Translations under genes and position numbers: made by a program | The notes under the pieces: model-generated | Told to the model about the DNA's origin: nothing | What the model saw: the letters and a program-made list of their open reading frames with translations, nothing else | Database searches by the model: none | NCBI GenBank assembly: GCA_014904845.1 | Contig: MU119518.1 | Coordinates: 1 to 56,835, forward strand | DNA length: 56,835 bases | Direction of reading: 5' to 3' | Source of the DNA: Acephala macrosclerotiorum | Lineage: Eukaryota; Ascomycota; Leotiomycetes; Helotiales; Mollisiaceae | In this document: piece by piece, positions 48,479 to 56,835 of the stretch | Numbering within the stretch: the first letter of the stretch is position 1 | Layout of the letters: each line of letters starts with the position of its first letter

Positions 48479-48715
48479 TAATTAAAAATCTAATTAAAGA
48501 TTTTTTCATTCGATTATAATAAAGTTTTTCTCTTTTTTTAATATAGCGTAAAATCGTAAATAGTTAAAAATCTAATTAAAAACTTTTCTCGTTCGATTAT
48601 AAATAATCGATTACTTTTTTTTTTATTATTTTACTATTTTACGAACAAATAATACGACAAATAATTAAAAGTCCAATTAAAAACTTTTTTCGTTCGATCG
48701 TAATATTAAATCCTT
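48479..48715. repeat. Three spaced copies of an AATTAAAAA...TTTCGTTCGAT repeat
   Basis: Copies at about 48479-48520, 48566-48600 and 48665-48702 share TAATTAAAARTCYAATTAAA followed by ACTTTTYTCGTTCGATYRTA, at a spacing of roughly 85-100 bp, just before the right LTR. Confidence 0.55.
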
Positions 48716-48725
48716 TATTAATTAA

Positions 48726-48921
48726 TATTAGAATATAAAAGTTTAAATAATATTAAATGAATTATTTATATCGAGATTTTAATTTTTTTATTTATAATTT
48801 ATTTTGTTTAATATATTTTCTCGAAAAAAAAATTCTACGAAAATATATATAAAAAAAAAAAAATTAAAACGAAAGCGAAATTAGTTATCACGTGATCGAA
48901 CACGTGGTTTGTGAACCGATA
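48726..48921. repeat. Right 196 bp LTR
   Basis: Same length as the left LTR. It retains TTATCACGTGATCGAACACG and TGGTTTGTGAACCGATA at its end, two CACGTG-type boxes and a GGTTTGTGAACC hairpin that are mutated in the left copy. Confidence 0.75.
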
Positions 48922-48926
48922 ATAAT

Positions 48927-49180
48927 ATTTAAAAAAATAAAATATAAAATTAAAAAAAAAATATAAAATTTATTAATTAATATAAAAAATAAAAATTTAA
49001 ATAAAATAATAATCAATATATTTATTATATTTAATATTAAATATTATAAATAAAACGAATATATAAATTATATTATATAAAAATATTTTAAAAATAATAT
49101 TAGTTTTTATTCGAAAATTACGAAATATTTTATACGAACGAAAAATATAATTATTAAAAAACGAAAAAGAATTATAAAAA
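48927..49180 (-). repeat. Dispersed repeat Y, minus-oriented copy, part 2
   Basis: Continues the match to the reverse complement of about 3770-3540 directly after the LTR element, with ATAATATTTAAAA rejoining the broken site. The far end with the CACGTG terminus is not recognisable here. Confidence 0.5.
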
Positions 49181-49622
49181 TACTCGAAAAATTTATTATA
49201 AACGAAAAAAAAATATTATAAATAAATTAAAAAAAAAGTAATAAATCAATTAATAAATAAAAATAAATTTTATATTTATTTTGAATAAAATTCAATTAAT
49301 ATTTAAAAGAAAATTATTTAAAATAATATTATTTCTTAAAATAATTTATTTTTACGATTATAATATTTTTAAATTTTAAATATTTTAAATATTTAATTTT
49401 ATAAAACTCGAATTTCGAATATATAATATTTTAATATATAATTTTTAAATATTTAATTTTTAAATCAATAATTTTATTAATTAATATATTAATAAAATAA
49501 TTTATAAAATTAAAAAAATATAAATTTTAATTAAAATACTCGATTAAATAATAATTTTTATAAAATATATTAATAAAATCGTTTACGAATTTATTAAAAA
49601 AAAATTTTATATACTAATTAAT

Positions 49623-50329
49623 TGCTAATAGTATTAGCGGTTTACTAATAACGCGCGCTACGTAATAATTGCATATTTAAAACTTTGACGTCTAATAATA
49701 ATCGATTAATAAATAAGTTTAAACCTATGAAAATATTAAAACTCTCGACTTTTAGCGACTGCAAACGATTGCGTGCAATCTTTATACAATTACATTTAAT
49801 TAATTAAATCGCTCAACTTTTAAATGTTTTAATTTAAGCTTTCAATATTTAGTAATTACTCGCATTTTAAATCGGTGTTTTTACGCGCGTAAACTTTACT
49901 TGAATCGATCGATTCTACGATCAAATTTTAAATAGCGTTAATATTTTTATTTTTTATTTTTATTTATTCTTTCGATATTTTTAATAATTAGTCGAATAAA
50001 AAGCGATCGCTAGTTTATATATAAATTTTAACGAAAAATATTAAAATTTAATAATTCGTAATTTTATAATTTAATATTTTAATACGCGCTCGATAAATTT
50101 ATTTAAAACTCTTATAATAAATTAAATAAATACTATAAATTATAAGTTTTAAATATTTAAATATTTAATTTTAAATTAGTACTATAAATAATATTTTAAT
50201 ATTATTAATATAAAATTAACGTTATTAATATTAAATTAAAATAATCGATAGTATTTATAATCGATTAAATTATTATTAATTCGTTAATAATATTATTAAT
50301 TTACGTGTTTTTCAATAAAATAATTAATA
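49623..50329 (+). repeat. LTR-like repeat L, copy 3 (plus)
   Basis: Best preserved L start (TGCTAATAGTATTAGCGG) and the common landmarks TTACTAATAACGCGCGCTAC, TTACGCGCGTAAAC and AATCGATCGATTCTACG. TTAAT precedes it, but no equal duplication follows. It lies about 0.7 kb before repeat X copy 2, in the orientation expected of a 5' LTR. Confidence 0.6.
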
Positions 50330-51029
50330 AAAATTTTTTTTTTTAATATTTAATAAAAATATATATTAATAATAATGAAAAATATAATAAAAATTTTTTC
50401 GATATTTTTAATATTAAATTATAAATTTTTGATAATTATTATTTTAAAATTAAATTATTAAAAAATTAATATAATAAAATATTTTTTATTATATTTAAAA
50501 ATCGTAAAAAGAAATTATAATTTTATATTAATAATAAATAAAATTCGAATATATTTTAAAAAAAAACGAAAATTGATAATTATATATATTTTTATAAAAA
50601 AATTATATTATTATAAATAATTATTATTAATTAATCGAAAATTAAATTAAAATATTTTTTATTATTTTTCGATTAATTTTAATAAATTTAATATAATTTA
50701 TTAAATAAATATTATATAAAATATAATTTTATATTTTATAAATTTATAAATACATTTAAAAACGTTTATATTAAATAACGATTCGCGATCGATATTATAA
50801 CGCGTTTATAAAAAACGTAATAATATAATAATAATCTCGATTATAATATTTAAAAAAATTAAAAAAAATATAATAAAATCGATTAAAATTGAATTAATCG
50901 AATATACGAAAAACGTAATAAAAAACGTAAATATAAATTAATTTCAATTTTTCGATTTTTTCGATTTAATAAAAAAAATAAAAAATAATTTTAAAATAAT
51001 AATAATTATTATATAAATCGTAATTATTA

Positions 51030-54020
51030 AAAGATTTTTATTAAAAAAAATATTATATTTATAATAAATTAAATTATTAATTAATAAAATATATAATAAA
51101 ATAATAATAATAAATATATTTTAAATTTTAATAATATATTTAATATATTATTAATCGCGATATTATAATAATTTATTATTAAAAGTTTTTTATTAAATAC
51201 GAAAATTTAAAAAACTCTCTAAAAAATAATAAAATCGAAAAAATTAATTAATTATTAATAAATATAAAAATAAAAAACGTAAATAAAATTTATTTTATTA
51301 AATTCGAAAAAATTAATAATATTTAAATAATTAATTTATACGTTATATCGTTATAAAAAATATATATTTAATTTATTATTATAATTATTTGAAAAGAATT
51401 TAATATTTACGTTTAAAAATTGATAATCGTTAAAAGTTTTTTAAAGAATTATATTAAATAATAAAATTATAAAAATATTAATTATTAATTAATTATAATT
51501 TCGAATATTATAAAAAATCGATAATAAAATTTAATTAATATATTAATAATTAAAATATATAAAATTCGATTTAATAAAAAAACGATATTATTATAAAAAA
51601 TAATTTAAATTAATATATTTTTAAATATTATCGTATTTTATATCGTTTTTACGAATATATTATTTTTATTTTATATTTAAAATATAAATAAAATAAAAAT
51701 TAAATTTAATAATTTTAAAAACGTTTTAATTTAAAAAAATAAAATCGTTTTAATAATACGAAAATAAGAATACTTTTCAATATTATTATATTAATAAAAA
51801 AAAATTTAATTTAAAATTGTTTTATTAAAATTAAATTATAATAATTATATTAATAATTTAAATATTTATTAATATAACGTTTATTAAAAAAAATTTAACG
51901 TATAAAATACGATATAAATATTAAATATATTTAATATTTTATTAAATATTATTATTATTAAATATATAATAAATTATTTAAAAAATTGAAATTTATTTTA
52001 TAAAATAATTATAAGTTTAATTATTTTATTATTATTAATATTTTATATTTAAACGAAAAATCGATTTTATAAATAATAAATTTAATAATAATATTTTAAA
52101 TAATTAAATTTTTAAAAAATATATTTACAAAAATAATATAAAATATTTTTCGAATATATTAAATCGATATATATTAAAAATTATTAAATTACTTCGTTTA
52201 TAATATTAAAAAAAAATTCTCGCTTATAAAATTTTAATAATATATAATAATAATAATAATAATAATTAAAATTAAAAAAATATTTATCGAAATTTATAAT
52301 AATATAAAAAAAATAAAAAAATATTATATTTTATTAAAATAAATTTATAAAATTATTCGAAATAAATTTATTAATAAATAAATTAATAAAAAATTAATTT
52401 TATAAATAATAATTAAAATAATAAATAATTTAATAAACTCGAACGAAATTATATTTATATTATTAATTTTTAAAATATATTTTAAAATAATCGATAAAAA
52501 CGTATTATTTTTATTAATAATTAAAAAAATAAAAATAATTCGTATAATTATTAAAAAAATACAATTTTTATAAATCGAATATTAAATTATAAATACGTTT
52601 ATAATAAAAAATAATTTAAATACGAAATTTATTTTAAATTTATTAATTTTTTCAAATATACGCAATTAATAAAAATAAAAAAAAAATAAAAAACTTTATA
52701 TAAATTATTAATAATAAATAAAAAAATATATACGATTAATATATTTTATAAATCGATTAAATTTCAATCGATAATAATTAAATCGTATTATATAAAAAAA
52801 GTATTTTATAAAGAAATTATTAATAAAAAATTATTTTTTATATTTTTTTTATTTAATAAATTAAATTAAAAAAATTTAAATAACGAATTACTAATAAAAC
52901 GATATAATTAAAAACGATTAAAAAAATAATATAATAATAAAAAAATACTCAATAAAAAATTATAATAAAATAAATATTATTAATTTATTAAAAACGATAA
53001 CAATAATAAAAATTTTAATAATACGTTTATTATTATTATTAAAAACGAAAACGAAATATTTATAATATTTATAATAAATAAAAAAAAAATCGATAAAATT
53101 TTTTTATTATAATTATAAAAAAAAAATATAATTATTATATTTAAAATATGATTTAAAAAATTTTAATAAAAAAACATCAATAATTTAATCGTAAAAAAAG
53201 TTTTTAATTTATTAAATTCGATTTTATTAAATATATTAAAATTAAAAATAAAACTATTAATAATTTATATAAAAAATTAAAATTAATTAAGAAATTATTA
53301 TCGTATTAATATTTTTATTAATTTAATTTTTAAATAAAACAATTAAAATATAATTTCGTAATATTATTTAAATTTATATATAATCGATAATTAATTTTTA
53401 ACGATTAATATTTGCGTATTTATTAAAATAAATTTATTATTTTTATTTATTGAATATTATTATAATAATTTTAAAATTATTATATAAAATAATAAAAATA
53501 AAATATATTAATAAATTACGTATTATAAATATTATAAAAACAATTATTAATAATTATATTTATATACGATTTTTATTTTTTAATTACGATCGAGAAAAAA
53601 ATATTCGATATTATTAAAATATAAACGAATAATATATTTATACTAATAAAAAAAAATTTTTATTATCGAAAAAAATTAAATTCGTAATAAAAATTAAAAT
53701 AATATTTATAATAAAAATTTTATTAATTTAATATAAAAAAATAATTTAATTATAATAAAGAAATTAAAATAAAAAATTTAAATTAATAAATTTTAAATTA
53801 TTAAATTTATAATTTAAATATAAAAAATAATATATTCGAAATATTTATATCGTTATAATTTATTGATTTAAAATTATTTAATATTAAAATTTAATCGAAA
53901 ACGAAATTATTATATTAAATAAAAAATTCGAATAATAAATTAAAAATTTAAATTGAGAATTTAAATACGTTATTTTGAATTTATTAATAATAAAATTTTT
54001 CGTTTTTATAAATAAATTAT
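51030..54020 (+). repeat. Dispersed repeat X, copy 2
   Basis: Direct copy of 1-2960. It ends at about 54025, where the sequence switches abruptly to a repeat Y fragment (54030-54175). Confidence 0.6.
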
Positions 54021-54029
54021 TTGTAAATA

Positions 54030-54175
54030 ATATAATTTTATATTTCGAATTTCGTTTTTTAAATAATTTAAATTAATTATAAATTAATACGTATATTAAA
54101 ATTCAAAAAAAAAATTTATATACGTTTAAAATATATTATTAATAATATAATATTTTTAAATAATACTAATAATAT
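54030..54175 (-). repeat. Repeat Y fragment
   Basis: Nearly identical to 44545-44690 (TTTCGAATTTCGTTTTTTAA, TTAATACGTATATTAAAAT) and therefore inverted relative to 4380-4560. Confidence 0.6.
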
Positions 54176-55215
54176 TTAATAATATATTTAAATATTATTA
54201 TTTTATATTATTTATAATTATTAATAATTTAATTAATTATTATATTTTAAATATATATTAATAATTAAAATTAATATTAAAATATTTAATAATACTCGAA
54301 ATAAATTATATTTATATTATAATATATATTTTATATTAAATTTAATAAAAATATATTTCGAATAAAAAATAAATAAAATTTTAAATATATAAAATATTTA
54401 ATTAAAATAATATTCGATTAAATTAAAAATTATTAATTAAAATTCTTTTTATAATTTTTAATAAATTTAAAAAAAAAATTATTTATTATAATTTTTATAA
54501 ATTAATATTATTTTTAAAAAAAAACAAATTTTTAAAAATAAAATAAATTAAAAATATAAAAATAAATTATATTTTAAATATAAATTATTAAATTATATAA
54601 TTAATTTTTATAAAAAAACAAATAAAAAAAATTAATATAATCGAATAAAAAAATTATAATAAACTTTAAAAAATATATATAATTATTAAAAAAATATTTT
54701 ATATAAATAAAAAATTAAAAAAATTATAAATTAATATTTAAATTAATTAATTTAAAATGAAAAATAATTTAAAAATATTTTATATTATTTTAAAAAAAAA
54801 AATATAATTTAATTTTATTAATAAAAAATTAAAAAATTTATTAAAATTATAATTAATATATTTATATAATAAAATTTTTAAAATATAAAATTTATAAATT
54901 TAAAAATAATATTTTAAATAAATAAAAATTATATAAAAATTATATATAAAAATTTTAAATTAAAAAAATTAAAATAAAAATAAATTTATAAAATTACATA
55001 TTAAAACTATTAATATATTAATTAAAAAAATAAATAAATAATAAATATTATATATAATAAATATTATTATTAAAAGATTTATTTTTATTTTTTAATTATA
55101 TATTAATAATAAAAAAATATTATAAAGTATTTATAAAAAATATTAAATAATTATATTATATAATATAAATAAAATAATATAAAATTAATATAATAATATC
55201 GAAAAAAATATTTTT

Positions 55216-55923
55216 TATTAATCGTTTTATCGAAAAATACGTATATTAATAACGTTATTAACGAATTAATAATAATTTAATCGATTATTAATATTATCGA
55301 TTATTTTAATTTAATATTAATAACGTTAATTCGATATTAATAATATTAAAATATTATTAATAATACTAGTTTAAAATTAAATATTTAAATATTTGAAATT
55401 TATAATTTATAATATTTATTTAATTTATTATAAAAGTTTTAAATAAATTTATTAAATACGTATTAAAATATTAAATTATAAAATTAAAAATTATTAAATT
55501 TTAATATTCTTCGTTAAAACTTATATATAAACTAGCGATCGTTTTTTATTTGATTAATTATTAAAAATATCGAAATATTAAATAAAAATAAAAATTAAAA
55601 ATATTAACGTTATTTAAAATCTAATCGTAAAATCGATCGATTTAAATAAAGTTTACGCGTATAAAGAATGCCGATTATATATGCGAGTAAGCGTTGCAAT
55701 TAATCGATATTGAAAACTTAAATTGAAATACTTAGAAATTGAGCGATTTAATAAATTAAATGTAATTGTATAAATGTCGCGCGTAGTCGTTTACAATCGA
55801 GAGTTTTAATATTCTCATAAGTCGAGATCCACTTGTTAATCGATTACTAATTAAGCGCCAAAGTTTTAAACATGCAATTACTACGTAACGCGCACTACTA
55901 GTAAGTCGTTAATACTATTAATA
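55216..55923 (-). repeat. LTR-like repeat L, copy 4 (minus)
   Basis: Inverted L copy, with landmarks in reverse order from ATCGTTTTATCGAAAAATAC at the left to GTAAGTCGTTAATACTATTA at the right. The right third keeps more C and G than the other copies (AGTCGAGATCCACTTG, GCGCCAAAG). Confidence 0.6.
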
Positions 55924-56309
55924 ATTAATTAATATATAAAAATTTTTTCTAATAAATTAATTCGAAAATAATAAATAATTATATATTAAAATAAATAATA
56001 TTAAATTATAATTAATTAATAAAAATTAAAAAATAATTATATAAAATTAAAATAATTAATAAAAACTTATTAAAAATAAAATATATTAATATTAAAATAT
56101 TTTTATTATTTATAAAAATTGAAATATATTTCGAGAAATTATAATTTAATATAATAAATATCGAATATTTATTTATATTAAAAATATTTTAAATTAAATA
56201 ATATAATTTAATAATTAATTAAATTATAAAATAAATTGAATTTAATTAATATTAATTTATTAAAAAATATTTATTCGAATAAAAAAAAATAAAAAACGTA
56301 CGTAAAATT

Positions 56310-56441
56310 TTTAATTTTTAATATACGTATAAAATAATTCGTTTTTTAAAAATTATATAAAAGTTAAAAAATATAATTTTAATTTTAGCGCAGTTGGACT
56401 AGTTCCAATGCAGCCTAGTACTGCACGTGACTATTGTACTA
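56310..56441 (-). repeat. Repeat Y terminus, partly RIP-spared
   Basis: The reverse complement of 56441 leftward matches 3524 rightward: CACGTG, TACTAG, ATTGGA and TAGT, followed by AAAATTAAAATTATATTTTT. About 50 bp (56390-56438) keep normal composition, including TTGGACTAGTTCCAA, a short palindrome, so the ancestral sequence is visible here. Confidence 0.6.
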
Positions 56442-56835
56442 ATATTATATTTATATTAATAATAAATTTTTTTTATTAAATATAATTAATTTAATTTAAT
56501 TAATTAAATGTTTTTTTTTTTTTTTTATTATAATTCGTTAATATGTAAAACTCGCTAATATTTTAATATAAAAATTATATAAAAATTATGTGATTAAACT
56601 TTGAGAATAATACTAATAAATTAATACTATTTTTAAAGTTTATTAGAAATTATAAATATCGAAATTAAAGTAATTTCTTTTTTTTTAATTTTATAAATTA
56701 AATAATTATAATAATATTAAAAACGTAACGTAAAAATATATTTATTTTGTTTACGTTTATTATTTCTAGTAATTTTTTCGTATATATAATCGTTCGAATT
56801 TCGTTAATATAATTAGAAAATACGTATATTATTTT

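Larger units (their letters stand above)
45378..48921. mobile_element. RIP-mutated LTR element, 3544 bp, non-autonomous (LARD-like)
   Basis: Two direct repeats of exactly 196 bp (45378-45573 and 48726-48921) bound the element. A 5 bp duplication ATAAT lies on both sides (45373-45377, 48922-48926). The uninterrupted target in repeat Y near 3770 contains one ATAAT, confirming the insertion. LTR ends read TATCG...CGATA, which become TGTCG...CGACA if RIP is undone. The 3.15 kb interior has no recognisable gag or pol and is rich in short palindromic motifs, so the element was probably non-autonomous. Its orientation is unclear. Confidence 0.75.
42870..56835. repeat. RIP-degraded AT-rich transposon block (right)
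   Basis: From about 42870 the sequence turns into extreme AT DNA with residual CG pairs, to the window end. It contains repeat Y (minus copy), a complete 3.54 kb LTR element, repeat L copies 3 and 4, repeat X copy 2 and a Y terminus. No reading frame is credible. The part at about 46310-48720 is less converted and retains many CG-rich short motifs. Confidence 0.85.

Noticed and set aside
8664..55923. Interpreting each L copy as a solo LTR with target duplication
   Set aside because: Sequences flanking the four copies do not show matching 4-6 bp duplications, and similarity extends beyond the presumed start.
56390..56441. tRNA-like or other RNA gene
   Set aside because: The short GC-containing patch has a TTGGA/TCCAA pairing but cannot fold as a cloverleaf; it matches the terminus of repeat Y at 3524.

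Overview
The window looks like nuclear DNA from a filamentous ascomycete (Pezizomycotina). Extremely AT-rich blocks alternate sharply with islands of ordinary base composition, and the islands carry intron-containing fungal genes with short 49-76 bp GT...AG introns. In the AT blocks nearly all surviving G and C sits in CG dinucleotides, while CA, TG, CC, GG, CT and AG are almost gone. This is the footprint expected of repeat-induced point mutation (RIP, C to T outside CpG context) acting on transposons. The species cannot be named from this sequence.

Layout: (1) 1-12680 is a RIP-degraded transposon block. (2) 12681-13382 is a strikingly intact 702 bp miniature LTR retrotransposon (TRIM-like), minus strand, with 142 bp LTRs, a 5 bp target duplication and several hairpins. 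(3) 13388-14930 is AT-rich with a (TAA)n microsatellite. (4) 14940-15530 holds an inverted repeat and a broken OrsD/DUF3505-type ORF. (5) 16400-21450 is the first gene island: a dead cytochrome P450 gene, an unassigned stretch, an intact MAPEG-family membrane protein gene and a small stop-containing reading frame. (6) 21454-36296 is a transposon nest. A pair of about 240 bp LTRs in the same orientation brackets it; the left LTR is split by a 2.1 kb Fot1/pogo DNA transposon with TA duplications, which is itself split by a 260 bp solo LTR. (7) 36369-42870 is the second island: an intact four-exon secreted large-subunit catalase-like gene, an intact EBP/EXPERA-family membrane protein gene and a decayed unassigned reading frame. 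(8) 42870-56835 is another RIP block with a recognisable 3.54 kb LTR element (196 bp LTRs, ATAAT duplication) and several dispersed repeats that recur in the left half of the window.

Only three genes appear intact: the MAPEG protein, the catalase-like protein and the EBP-like protein. The last two keep their fold signatures but differ from the canonical enzymes at one active-site position each. Together with the dead P450 and the MAPEG gene they could be the scattered remains of a small metabolic neighbourhood split by transposons, but that is inference. The best-supported unusual content is transposon biology: the RIP-spared TRIM with twin identical-loop hairpins, the three-level nest, and the RIP gradient across the pogo element.
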